A stretch of DNA of 64,000 bases from the NCBI GenBank assembly GCA_963784415.1, contig CAWARK010000001.1, forward strand, positions 1 through 64,000, in the 5' to 3' direction. This DNA comes from UBA7672 sp963784415 (lineage in GTDB: Bacteria; Pseudomonadota; Alphaproteobacteria; Caulobacterales; Hyphomonadaceae). The notes below the pieces were generated by a model. That model made no database searches. It had not been told where the DNA came from and was given only the letters and a program-made list of their open reading frames with translations. The stretch's first letter is position 1. Each line of letters opens with the position of its first letter. The translations under genes and the position numbers were made by a program. Positions 44,503-53,791 of this stretch are shown piece by piece.

Positions 44503-44898
44503 TTAGCTGGCTGGAAGTTGCTGGGTCGCGAGCAGGTAGGCGGCGAAGATCAGGACCATCAGGCTGTCGACGACGACGGCCAGCACAGCCTGTCCCTTGA
44601 GCAGGCGCTTTGCGTCCGAGAGGATCAGCACCACGAACATCGCCTTGCCGACGCCGGCGACAAGCAGAGCTGGCGGCCGCATCTCCGGATGGAAGCCTGC
44701 ATAGATCAGGAACACGCCGCTGATGACCACCATGGTCGACCAGCTGCGCATCAGCATGACGGCGGTCGCGTTCGGCTCATTCTCGCCGAACCAGGTGCGC
44801 CAGATCGATTTCGGCGCGACGATGCCCTGCACGAGGCTGGCCGTCATCAGCCCGCAGACGAGCAATACCCACTGCATGTTGTCGATGAGAATGGTCAT
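44503..44898 (-). CDS. Four-helix membrane protein of unknown function
   Basis: A 131-residue membrane protein with four predicted helices (about 8-27, 50-68, 75-95, 103-125) and short polar loops (SIWRTWFGENEPNAT). It resembles DUF4345-type small membrane proteins, with low certainty. It is the last gene of the pnt operon, 24 bases after pntB; a link to transhydrogenase is inferred only from position. Confidence 0.65.
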   Translation of the reverse strand: MTILIDNMQWVLLVCGLMTASLVQGIVAPKSIWRTWFGENEPNATAVMLMRSWSTMVVISGVFLIYAGFHPEMRPPALLVAGVGKAMFVVLILSDAKRLLKGQAVLAVVVDSLMVLIFAAYLLATQQLPAS

Positions 44899-44922
44899 GG
44901 CGGTTTCCCTCCGAGAGCTCGA

Positions 44923-46335
44923 TCAGAGACCCTTGACGATCTCTTCCGTCATCTTCTTGGCGTCGCCCAGCAGCATCATCGTGTTGTCGCGGAAGAACAG
45001 CGGGTTCTCGACGCCTGCGTAGCCGGACGCCAGCGAGCGCTTGATGAAGAACACGGTCTTGGCGTTCCACACCTTCAGCACGGGCATGCCGTAGATGGGC
45101 GAGGCCGTGTTGGTTTCGGCGTCGGGGTTCGTCACGTCGTTGGCGCCGATGACGAAGGCGACGTCGGCCTGGGCGAAGGAGGAGTTGATGTCTTCCAGCT
45201 CGTGCACTTCGTCGTACGGCACCTGCGCTTCGGCGAGCAGCACGTTCATGTGGCCGGGCATGCGGCCCGCGACCGGGTGGATGGCGTAGGTGACTTCGAC
45301 GCCTTCGGCCTTGAGCTTCTCGCCCATCTCCTTCAGCGCGTGCTGGGCCTGCGCCACGGCCATGCCGTAGCCGGGCACGATGATGACTTTCGAAGCGTTC
45401 TTCATGATGAAGGCGGCGTCGTCGGCCGAGCCGATCTTCACGGGCTTGGCGGGGCCGCCGGTGGCCGCCGCCGCCGTCTCGCCGCCGAAGCCGCCGAGGA
45501 TGACGGAGATGAAGCTGCGGTTCATCGCCTTGCACATGATGTAGGAGAGGATCGCGCCGGACGATCCCACCAGCGAGCCGGTGATGATCAGCGCGTTGTT
45601 CTCGAGCGTGAAGCCCAGCGCCGCTGCGGCCCAGCCGGAATACGAGTTGAGCATCGAGACGACGACCGGCATGTCCGCCCCGCCGATCGGGATGATGAGC
45701 GTGACGCCGAGCACGAGCGCGAGGCCGGTCAGCGCCAGGAACATCCAGGGCTGCGACCCTTCGGTCTGGATCATCGTGACGACCAGTCCGACGATGGCGG
45801 CGGCGAGCGCGATGTTGAGCAGGTGGCGCGCGGGCAGGATGATCGGCGCGCCCGACATGTTGCCGTTGAGCTTGAGGAAGGCGATGACCGAGCCCGTGAA
45901 CGTCAGCGCGCCGATGGCGGAGCCGAGCGACAATTCGATAATGGATGCGGTGTGGATCTGGCCCGGCACGCCAATGCCATAGCTTTCCGGCGCATAGAGC
46001 GCGGCGGCGGCGACCAGCACGGCGGCGAGGCCGACCAGCGAGTGGAAGAAGGCCACCAGCTGCGGCATGGCCGTCATCTTGATCTTCTGCGCCACGACCG
46101 CGCCGACAATGCCGCCGACAGCGATGCCGCCGAGGATGATTGCGATGGTCACGCCATCAAGACCGGCATTGTTCTCCCACGCCATCCAGAGCGTGGTGAC
46201 GACGGCGATCGCCATGCCGATCATGCCGTTGCGCGCGCCGGCCTGCGATGTCGCCGGGCTGGAAAGGCCGCGCAGCGAGAGGATGAAGAGGACGCCGGAG
46301 ACGAGATAGAGAATGGCTGCGATGTTGGCGTTCAT
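44923..46335 (-). CDS. pntB: NAD(P) transhydrogenase subunit beta
   Basis: Membrane and NADP(H)-binding subunit of the proton-translocating transhydrogenase, which makes NADPH from NADH using the proton gradient. The 470-residue protein has about nine membrane helices and then the dIII domain with IVPGYGMAVAQAQHAL and the NADP-binding VIGANDVTNPDAE segment, then KRSLASGYAGVENPLF. Lies three bases after the preceding subunit gene. Confidence 0.96.
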   Translation of the reverse strand: MNANIAAILYLVSGVLFILSLRGLSSPATSQAGARNGMIGMAIAVVTTLWMAWENNAGLDGVTIAIILGGIAVGGIVGAVVAQKIKMTAMPQLVAFFHSLVGLAAVLVAAAALYAPESYGIGVPGQIHTASIIELSLGSAIGALTFTGSVIAFLKLNGNMSGAPIILPARHLLNIALAAAIVGLVVTMIQTEGSQPWMFLALTGLALVLGVTLIIPIGGADMPVVVSMLNSYSGWAAAALGFTLENNALIITGSLVGSSGAILSYIMCKAMNRSFISVILGGFGGETAAAATGGPAKPVKIGSADDAAFIMKNASKVIIVPGYGMAVAQAQHALKEMGEKLKAEGVEVTYAIHPVAGRMPGHMNVLLAEAQVPYDEVHELEDINSSFAQADVAFVIGANDVTNPDAETNTASPIYGMPVLKVWNAKTVFFIKRSLASGYAGVENPLFFRDNTMMLLGDAKKMTEEIVKGL

Positions 46336-46338
46336 GGC

Positions 46339-46770
46339 CTAGTGCCCTCCGCTTTTGGCTGCGGGAGCGCCCGGTTTGTCTTTCTTCTTGTACATCGCGA
46401 GCATCCGCCGCGTGACGAGGAAGCCGCCGAAGATGTTGACCGCGGCGAGTGCGACAGCGACGCCGCCCATGCCTTTGGAGAGCCAGAGGTCCGAGGTCAT
46501 TTCCTGGCCCGAGCCGGAGACGGCCGCGATCAGCGCGCCGACGATGATGACGGAGGAGATCGCGTTGGTGACGGCCATCAGCGGCGTGTGCAGCGCAGGC
46601 GTCACCGACCAGACGACGTAGTAGCCGACGAAGATCGCCAGCACGAAGATGGCGAGGCGGAAGATCAGCGGGTCCACCCCTTCGGCCCCTGTGGAAGCGA
46701 AGGCGGGCGCTGCGAGCGCTAGCGCGAGGCTTACGCTGACGCCGGCAAGGGTCGCGAGGCGCTTCATCAT
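46339..46770 (-). CDS. pntAB: NAD(P) transhydrogenase subunit alpha, membrane part (alpha-2)
   Basis: The 143-residue membrane portion of the alpha subunit encoded separately, as in many alphaproteobacteria. It has an N-terminal hydrophobic segment and then the characteristic VGYYVVWSVTPALHTPLMAVTNAISSVIIVGAL (in part) of the dII helices, a further helix and a Lys-rich C-terminus. Its start overlaps the stop of the 73-residue gene upstream. Confidence 0.94.
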   Translation of the reverse strand: MMKRLATLAGVSVSLALALAAPAFASTGAEGVDPLIFRLAIFVLAIFVGYYVVWSVTPALHTPLMAVTNAISSVIIVGALIAAVSGSGQEMTSDLWLSKGMGGVAVALAAVNIFGGFLVTRRMLAMYKKKDKPGAPAAKSGGH

Positions 46771-46988
46771 GGGGATGCGTCCTGTTGCGGTGTTGGTTTG
46801 GGCTTCGTCGCCTTCGCAGCGAAGCCCCTGAGGATGTAGCGAACGCCGACCGAGAGCATCATCACGGCAAGCGCAAGGATAACGAAATAGGGAAGCGGCA
46901 CAGGCCCGTCGCGCCAGGCAACCTGCATGAAGGAAACCAGAAGCAGCAGCCCGGTGATCGTCAGGAGGAGCCCGACCGCCTTTGTCAT
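46767..46988 (-). CDS. Small two-helix membrane protein within the pnt operon
   Basis: A 73-residue protein with two hydrophobic helices (about 5-24 and 32-52) and a Lys/Pro-rich tail ending QQDASP. It lies three bases after pntA alpha-1 and overlaps the start of alpha-2 by four bases, so it is translationally coupled. No family recognised. Its insertion between the two halves of the alpha subunit suggests a small accessory subunit, which is inference. Confidence 0.65.
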   Translation of the reverse strand: MTKAVGLLLTITGLLLLVSFMQVAWRDGPVPLPYFVILALAVMMLSVGVRYILRGFAAKATKPKPTPQQDASP

Positions 46989-46990
46989 GC

Positions 46991-48118
46991 TCAGCCGTCT
47001 TTCAGGGCTGGATGAACCACTGCGCCATCTTTCGTGAGGACAGCTGCCTTCACGATCTCATCGTCCCACTTCGGCGCGAAGGCAGCGTTCTCGCCGGTCA
47101 GCAGCGGCAGCAGCGCCAGAAGGTTGCGCGCATAGAGAGCCGAGGCGTCTGCAGCGATGCGGCCGGGCAGGTTGGTGAAGCCGGCGACCTTGACGCCGTT
47201 CACGTCCACCACCTCGTCGGGCTTCGACAGCGGGCAGTTGCCGCCCTGGGCGACCGCAAGATCGATGATCACCGAACCGGGGCGCATGGACTTCACCATC
47301 GCTTCCGTCACCAGCACCGGCGCCGCGCGGCCGGGGATGAGGGCGGTGGTGACGACGATGTCCTGCTTCACGATGTGGCTGGCGACCAGCTCGGCCTGCT
47401 TGGCCTGATATTCGGCGGACATCGGCTTGGCGTATCCGGCGGTGGTTTCTGCGGCCTTGAACTCGTCATCCTCGACCGCGATGAACTTGGCGCCGAGCGA
47501 GGCGACCTGTTCCTTGGAGGCCGGGCGAACGTCGGTGGCGGAGACAACGCCGCCGAGACGGCGCGCGGTGGCGATGGCCTGAAGGCCCGCAACGCCCGCG
47601 CCCATCACGAACACTTTCGCGGCGGCGACGGTGCCGGCGGCGGTCATCATCATCGGCAGGGCGCGGCCATAAAGCTGCGAGCCTTCGATCACGGCGCGAT
47701 AGCCGGCGAGGTTCGCCTGGCTCGACAGCACGTCCATCGATTGCGCCCGCGTGATGCGCGGCACGAATTCCATCGCGACGGCTGTGACGCCGGCGGCGGC
47801 ATAGGCTGCGGCTTCTTTTTTGGCGGCGTAGGGTTCGAGCAGGCCGAGCAGGGCGGCGCCTTTGGGATAGGTCGACAATTCCGCCGCATCCGGCGCGCGC
47901 ACCTTGAAGACGATGTCCGCGCCCGTCAGCACTTCAGCCGCCGAGCCAACGGTCGCGCCCGCGGCCACATAGTCCTCGTCGCGGATACCGGCGGTGACGC
48001 CTGCTCCCGCTTCAATGGCGATCGTGTGCTTGAGGCCGATCAGTTTCCTGACCGATTCGGGCGTCGCTGCCGTGCGGGTCTCGTTGAACCGACGTTCCTT
48101 CAGGACCGCGATCTTCAT
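46991..48118 (-). CDS. pntA: NAD(P) transhydrogenase subunit alpha, NAD-binding part (alpha-1)
   Basis: The 375-residue cytoplasmic NAD(H)-binding dI domain. It starts MKIAVLKERRFNETRTAATPE, the alanine-dehydrogenase/transhydrogenase fold, and contains the nucleotide-binding VFVMGAGVAGLQAIATARRLGG and the DVRP segment. NADH-binding residues also occur in SVIIDLAVAQGGNCP. First catalytic gene of the operon, with the small aa3-oxidase-like gene upstream. Confidence 0.96.
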   Translation of the reverse strand: MKIAVLKERRFNETRTAATPESVRKLIGLKHTIAIEAGAGVTAGIRDEDYVAAGATVGSAAEVLTGADIVFKVRAPDAAELSTYPKGAALLGLLEPYAAKKEAAAYAAAGVTAVAMEFVPRITRAQSMDVLSSQANLAGYRAVIEGSQLYGRALPMMMTAAGTVAAAKVFVMGAGVAGLQAIATARRLGGVVSATDVRPASKEQVASLGAKFIAVEDDEFKAAETTAGYAKPMSAEYQAKQAELVASHIVKQDIVVTTALIPGRAAPVLVTEAMVKSMRPGSVIIDLAVAQGGNCPLSKPDEVVDVNGVKVAGFTNLPGRIAADASALYARNLLALLPLLTGENAAFAPKWDDEIVKAAVLTKDGAVVHPALKDG

Positions 48119-48145
48119 TATTCCCCCGGTTTTATTGTATGGGGT

Positions 48146-48487
48146 TTAGCCCAGCAGGAGCCCGCCGAGCCAGATCATGAGTTCGATGAACAGGGCGAGC
48201 ACGCACAGGCCGACGACGGTGGCGACCCAGGCGCCGCCCAGGTTCATCAACATGCCGGCGGCGATGCCGAACACCGCGAAACCGATCATCGCGCCGATCC
48301 ACGGGATATGCATCGTTATGGTGAAAACCGCGTAGCCGACGGTGATCATGATCAGCAGGCTGGCCCAGGCGGCAAACGAGCCGAAGCCCTTCCACATGCC
48401 GCGACGCGAGCTCATGTCCATATAGGCGTCGGTGTGGGCCGGCGGCGTCACGATCGGGCCTTTGTGGGCGGGTTCGGCGTGAGCCAT
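48146..48487 (-). CDS. Small membrane protein, aa3-type cytochrome oxidase subunit IV-like
   Basis: A 113-residue protein with a polar N-terminus (MAHAEPAHKGPIVTPPAHTD), the motif YMDMSSRRGMWKGFGSFAAWAS leading into membrane helices, and three helices in total. The pattern resembles COX4_pro_2, the aa3-oxidase subunit IV of alphaproteobacteria, which is often found next to pntA. Normal members have only one helix, so the assignment is tentative. First gene of the pnt cluster; ATG 48487 is the natural start. Confidence 0.6.
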   Translation of the reverse strand: MAHAEPAHKGPIVTPPAHTDAYMDMSSRRGMWKGFGSFAAWASLLIMITVGYAVFTITMHIPWIGAMIGFAVFGIAAGMLMNLGGAWVATVVGLCVLALFIELMIWLGGLLLG

Positions 48488-48622
48488 CGGCGCTGATCTC
48501 CACGTGGATTCAAGGTCAAGCAGGGTGGGGGTGTAACCGCATCGCGCGCCTGTGAAAAGCGCCCAGAAGGCCGCACGACCCCAAAATACGTGGAATTCTC
48601 TCAAACACTTGGGAACGCGGGA

Positions 48623-49642
48623 TTATCGGGTCCCAACCACCCTGTCGGGAGTGGAATAACGCCACTCCTGCAGCAGGGTGCGCAGCGCCGCCACAAAGGC
48701 TAGCGGCTGGTCCAGCATCACGTGGTGGCGCGCCTCCGGAATGCCGATGAAGGGCACCTGCCGGTTGAGCAGGTTCTGCATGTACTCCTGCACGTCAGGA
48801 TCCCACAGGATCGACTTGTCGCCGTTGAACAACGCGATTCGGCAGCGGGTTTCGCGCAGCAGCTCCCGCTCGGGACGCGAGACGGAGAAGCGCTGCCAGA
48901 TCGACGGATCGAACTTCCACGCCCAGCCATCGCCCCCGCCACCCGTGAGAGGCGTCTTCCGCAGGCTCCATCGGGCGATGTAGTCCATGATGAAGTGGTT
49001 CTCGCACGGCTGCGGCGGGGCAAGGCGGAAGCGCGCCAGTGCGGCCTCAAGCGTCGGATAGACCTTGCCACCGCGCACAGGCGGCGGCCCGCGCCTTGGC
49101 CGGTCGGGCGGGTTCACCGGCGAATCCACGATCACGATGCCGCCGAACCGGTCGCCGTATTCTGCGCCCGTCAGGATCGTCACGAAGCCGCCGAACGAGT
49201 GCGCCACGATGATCGGCTTCTCGGCGTGCGCAAACAGTCCCGCTGCCTCGCATACCGCGAGCTGCTCACGCGCGAACACGTCCATCACATACGTCTCGCG
49301 CCAGTCCGAGTCGCCCATGCCGGAGAACGTCATGGCGACGACGTGGTAATCCCCGGTGAGGTACGGCGCGACGAAGTCCCACCAGTGCGCGTGCGCGCCG
49401 TTGCCATGCACCAGCAACAGGCCCGGCTTCGTGGCGTCGCCCCAGCTCTGATAGTGGATCTTCGCGCCTTCGCAGTCGACGAACGCAGTCGTGTACGGCG
49501 TTGCGATAGCTTCCTCGAACCATTTCGGCGCGGGCGGTTGCGCGCCCTTGTAGATGGCGAGCGGCCCCTGCTCGGTGGGCATCTCCGCAGGCTGGTCCCT
49601 GACCAGCCTGTCGGAGCCCAGCTTGTCCTTGTCGCTTGCCAT
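48623..49642 (-). CDS. Alpha/beta hydrolase
   Basis: A 339-residue alpha/beta-hydrolase-fold protein without signal peptide. Oxyanion-hole strand LLLVHGNGAHAHWW, nucleophile elbow VAHSFGGFV with Ser149, and a late His in EARHHVMLD. The acid residue is probably in FNGDKSILWDPD. The esterase, lipase or other activity cannot be set. It lies 65 bases after the quinohemoprotein genes on the same strand and may act on their oxidised product; this is suggested only by position. Confidence 0.88.
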   Translation of the reverse strand: MASDKDKLGSDRLVRDQPAEMPTEQGPLAIYKGAQPPAPKWFEEAIATPYTTAFVDCEGAKIHYQSWGDATKPGLLLVHGNGAHAHWWDFVAPYLTGDYHVVAMTFSGMGDSDWRETYVMDVFAREQLAVCEAAGLFAHAEKPIIVAHSFGGFVTILTGAEYGDRFGGIVIVDSPVNPPDRPRRGPPPVRGGKVYPTLEAALARFRLAPPQPCENHFIMDYIARWSLRKTPLTGGGGDGWAWKFDPSIWQRFSVSRPERELLRETRCRIALFNGDKSILWDPDVQEYMQNLLNRQVPFIGIPEARHHVMLDQPLAFVAALRTLLQEWRYSTPDRVVGTR

Positions 49643-49707
49643 CAGCGCCTCCGTTCAGGAGGTCGTATGCGGGCAAGCCCGGCAGGGCAAGCGTCCGTGA
49701 GCCCGCG

Positions 49708-51651
49708 CTACCGCTTGGGCTTGAGCGCGATCATGACGTTGCCCGGCGCCTGGCCGAACATGCCGTAGCCTGAGTTCAGGATCAGCATGCCGTGCGTTGC
49801 GATGATCGACGCCGCATCGATCGAGCCGCCATTGCCAGCAACGCCGTTGACGCCCTGATAGGTCTGCGCCGTGTCGTACTTCCACTTCAGCGCGCCGGTC
49901 TTGCGGTCGAGCACGTAGAGCATGCCATCAAGGCCGCCCGTGACGACATACTCTCCGATCACGCTCGGCGCGGCAGAGAGGCCATACATCCGCTGGCAGC
50001 CCGGCATCCGCGTCTTCCGGTCGCCCGAGCAATCCGCCGCCGTATTGAACGACCACGCGATCGACCCGTCATTCAGGTTCAGCGCATAGAGCCCCGGCTT
50101 GATGACCTTGTCGTCATAGGCCGGATCCGTCGGCACCGGACGTCCGACATTCGAGATCGGCGCGTAGACATGCGTCTCGTCCGCAGCGATCCCCCAGTGA
50201 ACGCCGCCCATCGCCGTGCCGTGACCCAGCGCGGTGCGCCACACCACAGCGCCCGTCTCCGGATCCATCGCCCACATCGAGCCGGACTTCTGGCCTGCGA
50301 GTACAAGCTCTTTGCCGTTCGGCGCCTTGGTGAAGATCGTCGACGCGCCGAAATCCACGTCGCGATAGACGGTCGGACCCGAGCAATTCTTGTTGGTCTC
50401 GCGGCCCGGATAGCAGCCCGCATTGTAGACGTCGTTCTCTGTCGCCTGATGGCTCCAGACGATCTTGCCGCTGTCGAGGTCGAAGGCGAGCAGGGCGTCG
50501 GTGTTCGGGTGGGCAGGGCCGGAGTTGGCCTCGCCCGTGCCGACGAACAGGCGGTTGCGTTTGAGGTCCAGCGAGGGCGAATTCCAGATCGGTCCGCCCG
50601 AAGGCCCCCACAGCATCTGTCCGTCACCGCGATCCTTGATCGGCTGGGCCTCCGGCATGACGCCTTGCGCCCAGATCTTCTCGCCGGTCTTCGCGTTGAT
50701 CGCCGTCACGCCGCCGCGCGCCTTGCAGCACACATAAGCATCGGCCATCGCGCTCGCGAGTTCATACTGCGAGACAGGCGCATACACGCGGTCCTTGTAG
50801 AGAACCGGCGTCGACGTCACCATCTGGTTCTTGAAGAACGAGACGTTGGTGACCCACAGCTTCTTGCCCGTCTTCGCGTCGAGCGCGTGCACGAAGCCGC
50901 CCATGTCGCCGACCATGATGATCTTCTGGCCGTTCGACAGCTCGCCGTAACCCGCCGACGTGCGCAGCGCGCGACCGCCATCATAGCTCCACTGCACGCA
51001 CGGCTTGTCGCCCGAGATGTCGAGCGCGAAGACGCGGTTGTTGTCCGCTACCGGCAGGAACATCGTGTCGCCGACGATCGCCGCCTGTCCGCGCATCGTG
51101 CCGACCTGCGGGAACGCCATCGTCCAGGCGACTTCCATGTTGTCGAGATCGCCGGGCTTCAGGCCGGTCTGCTTGTCCGACAGCTGGCGCTTGTTCGAAT
51201 AGTCATAGCCAAATCCGGAGATCGTTGCCTTGACGTCCAGCTTAGGTGTGCGGCGATTGCCCGTGCAGGCATTCGGCGCGATCCAGCCCGTCGCGTCCGC
51301 TTCGCCGCCGGAAATGTAATCCGACACGTTGGAGACTTCGACCGCCGATAGGCCTGCGCCCTGCGCGACCATCTTGCCCATGATCAGCGCGTTGGTGACG
51401 TAGAGCGCCGAGACGCGCTTCAGCGCATCGCGGGACGGCGCCTTGGTGGCTTCAGGGTTGTCGTGACAAGCCGCGCAATGCTGCTTGTAGATTTCCTCGC
51501 CCGCCGCTTTCGACGCAGCGGTCGCATCGCCACTGTGCGCCGCCGTCACCAGCGGATCGTTGGCCGCCATCTGCGTATCGGTTGGCGTGCTGCATGAACT
51601 CACGGCGAGTATCGCCGCGAGCGCGACACCGGATGCGATTGTTCTCAACAT
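49708..51651 (-). CDS. Quinohemoprotein (PQQ-binding) dehydrogenase, polyvinyl-alcohol-dehydrogenase-like, copy A
   Basis: A 647-residue lipoprotein (signal MLRTIASGVALAAILAVSSC). A heme-c domain with CAACH (59-63) comes first, then a PQQ-type beta-propeller with blade motifs VVTGGLDGMLYVLDRKTGALKWKYD in part, HALDAKTGKKLW and AFDLDSGKIVW. The vicinal cysteine pair AYVCCKARGG matches the vicinal disulfide used by PQQ alcohol dehydrogenases. The predicted reaction is alcohol oxidation with electrons passing to heme c. The alcohol substrate is unknown. Second gene of a B-A pair, followed by the alpha/beta hydrolase. Confidence 0.88.
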   Translation of the reverse strand: MLRTIASGVALAAILAVSSCSTPTDTQMAANDPLVTAAHSGDATAASKAAGEEIYKQHCAACHDNPEATKAPSRDALKRVSALYVTNALIMGKMVAQGAGLSAVEVSNVSDYISGGEADATGWIAPNACTGNRRTPKLDVKATISGFGYDYSNKRQLSDKQTGLKPGDLDNMEVAWTMAFPQVGTMRGQAAIVGDTMFLPVADNNRVFALDISGDKPCVQWSYDGGRALRTSAGYGELSNGQKIIMVGDMGGFVHALDAKTGKKLWVTNVSFFKNQMVTSTPVLYKDRVYAPVSQYELASAMADAYVCCKARGGVTAINAKTGEKIWAQGVMPEAQPIKDRGDGQMLWGPSGGPIWNSPSLDLKRNRLFVGTGEANSGPAHPNTDALLAFDLDSGKIVWSHQATENDVYNAGCYPGRETNKNCSGPTVYRDVDFGASTIFTKAPNGKELVLAGQKSGSMWAMDPETGAVVWRTALGHGTAMGGVHWGIAADETHVYAPISNVGRPVPTDPAYDDKVIKPGLYALNLNDGSIAWSFNTAADCSGDRKTRMPGCQRMYGLSAAPSVIGEYVVTGGLDGMLYVLDRKTGALKWKYDTAQTYQGVNGVAGNGGSIDAASIIATHGMLILNSGYGMFGQAPGNVMIALKPKR

Positions 51652-51681
51652 GGATCGTCTCCCTCGTGGCCTCTGTCGGGC

Positions 51682-53619
51682 CTAATTCTTCGGCTTGTAG
51701 GCAATCATTACATTCCCCGCGCCCTGGCCGAACAGGCCATAGCCGGAGTTCATGATGAGCAGTCCGTTCACCGCGATGATCGACGCGTTGTCGACCGACG
51801 CGCCATTGCCTTCGATCCCGTTGATCGTCGGGAAGGTGCGCGCTGTGTCCCACTGCGCCGCCAGCTTGCCGGTCTTGCGCTCGACGACATAGACGCGGCC
51901 ATCGAGCCCGCCCGTCACGACATAGTCGCCAATGACAGTCGGCGCGCCCGAAAGCCCGAACAGCGCATCGCAACGCGGCACGAACTTCTTCCGCTCCGCC
52001 GTGCAATCCGGCTTTACTTCCATCTTCCAGTCGATGGTCCCGTCCTTGAGGTTCACCGCATAGAGGCCGGGCTTGAGGTCGGCCGGCACAACCTGCGCCG
52101 GGATCGAACGGCCCGGATAGCTGATCGGCGCATAGACGTGCGTGTCGTCCACCGCGATGCCCCAGTGGATGCCGCCATTGGGTCCGCCCGTGCCGATGTC
52201 CGTGCGCCAGACGACGGAACCGTTATCCGGGTTCATTGCCCACACCGTGCCGGACTTCTGCCCCGCCACGAGGATATCGTTACCGTTCGGCTGTTTGGTC
52301 AGGATTGTCGAAGCGCCGAAATCCACATCGCGATAGACCGTCTTGGTCGAGCAGTTCTTGCCGCCGCCATTCGGCCCGCAGCCAACGTTGAACACATCAT
52401 CCGCTGTCGCCTGATGGCTCCAGAGAATTTTTCCGCTCGTGAGGTCGAAGGCGAGCAGGGCGTCCGTGTTCGGATGCGCCGTCTCGGAGTTCGCCTCGCC
52501 CGTGCCGACATAAAGCCGGTTGCGCTTGAGATCGATCGACGGCGAGTTCCAGATCGGCGCGCCTGCCGGGCCCCACAGCATCTGTCCATCGCCACGATCG
52601 CGGATCGGCTTGGCATCCTCCATCGTTCCGGTCTGCCAGACGATCTTGCCCGTCACCGCGTCCACCGCCGACACGCCGCCATGCAGCTTGCAGCAGACGT
52701 GATGATCCTGGCCCGCCATCATGATTTCGTACTGCGATGACGGCGCGATCACCTTGTCGCCCACCAGAACCGGCGTCGCGGTCGAGGTCGAGGCGTCGTA
52801 CAGTCCGGTCTTCGTGATCCAGAGCTTCTTGCCGTTGCGCGCGTCGATGGCCGTCGTCCAGCCGCCGATATCGCCAACCATGATGATCGGCACGCCGTCC
52901 TTGCGCACGCCATAGCCTGTCGACGTCCTGAAGGCGCGCTCGCCGTCATGCACCCACTGGATGCACGGCTTGGCCTTGTCCGAGATGTCGAAAGCGAACA
53001 CGCGGTTCTTGCTCTCGCCCACCGGCAGGAAGATCGAATTGCCGACAACCGCCGCCTGGCTCCGCATCGAAACCGCGTCCGGGAAGGCGACAACCCACGC
53101 CACTTCGAGATTGGTCAGGTCCGCCGCCTTCAGTCCCGTCTGGGCGTAGGAGAGGTTGCGTGTGTTCTGCTGGTTGAAACCAAACGCCGCCACCGTCGGC
53201 GTCACATTCGTCAGCTTGGGCGTCGCGCGATCCGCCGGGCAGCGCATCGCCGTGATCCAGTCGTCGCTGACCGCCGCCGCTTCCGACAGATAGTCCGACA
53301 CATACGACACTTCGGCCGAGGACATCCCGACGCCCTGCGCAATCATCTTGCCCGCGATCAGCGCGTTCGAGATGTTGCCCGACGCCATCCGCGCCAGCGT
53401 CGCGCGCGAAGGCGCCCGTGTCGCTTCAGGATTGTCGTGGCAAGCCGCGCAACGCTGCTTGTAGACCGCCTCGCCCGGATGTGGACCGGCAGGCTTGGCC
53501 GTCGCTGCGACCGGCGTCGCCGCCGCAACCTGTTCCGGCGTCGTCGGCTCCATCGGTGTGGAACACGACGCCAGCGCAAGCGCCGAAAGCGCCGCCGCCG
53601 AAGCGAGCATACGAAGCAT
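51682..53619 (-). CDS. Quinohemoprotein (PQQ-binding) dehydrogenase, polyvinyl-alcohol-dehydrogenase-like, copy B
   Basis: A 645-residue lipoprotein (signal MLRMLASAAALSALALASC). Heme-c CAACH at 57-61 (QRCAACHDN), then a propeller with HVCCKLHGGVSAVDAVTG carrying the vicinal Cys pair, AFDLTSGKILW, VYVVERKTGKLAAQWD and the closing MNSGYGLFGQGAGNVMIAYKPKN in part. GGGAGG sits before ATG 53619; an in-frame ATG 21 codons upstream lacks signal character. It precedes copy A by 30 bases and is its closest relative by eye. Likely the same operon. Confidence 0.88.
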   Translation of the reverse strand: MLRMLASAAALSALALASCSTPMEPTTPEQVAAATPVAATAKPAGPHPGEAVYKQRCAACHDNPEATRAPSRATLARMASGNISNALIAGKMIAQGVGMSSAEVSYVSDYLSEAAAVSDDWITAMRCPADRATPKLTNVTPTVAAFGFNQQNTRNLSYAQTGLKAADLTNLEVAWVVAFPDAVSMRSQAAVVGNSIFLPVGESKNRVFAFDISDKAKPCIQWVHDGERAFRTSTGYGVRKDGVPIIMVGDIGGWTTAIDARNGKKLWITKTGLYDASTSTATPVLVGDKVIAPSSQYEIMMAGQDHHVCCKLHGGVSAVDAVTGKIVWQTGTMEDAKPIRDRGDGQMLWGPAGAPIWNSPSIDLKRNRLYVGTGEANSETAHPNTDALLAFDLTSGKILWSHQATADDVFNVGCGPNGGGKNCSTKTVYRDVDFGASTILTKQPNGNDILVAGQKSGTVWAMNPDNGSVVWRTDIGTGGPNGGIHWGIAVDDTHVYAPISYPGRSIPAQVVPADLKPGLYAVNLKDGTIDWKMEVKPDCTAERKKFVPRCDALFGLSGAPTVIGDYVVTGGLDGRVYVVERKTGKLAAQWDTARTFPTINGIEGNGASVDNASIIAVNGLLIMNSGYGLFGQGAGNVMIAYKPKN

Positions 53620-53791
53620 GGCGAACCCTCCCGCTATCCCGCCCGCGACTTCTCGCGCAGGTCGGGTGCTGGGCGGGACCATCCTCCCAAGATGACGTGT
53701 GCGTCAATTGGGGCGGTAAGGAGAATTACGCCCGCCCGCAACCGGGGCGCTTTGCCTTGAAGTAAAGGCGTCTGGCCTGTAGGGGGCGGCC

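Noticed and set aside
43993..46722. A 909-codon open frame on the plus strand opposite pntB and the aminotransferase
   Set aside because: Its composition (His, Asp, Arg-rich, no domains) is the antisense shadow of GC-rich coding genes with clear families on the other strand.
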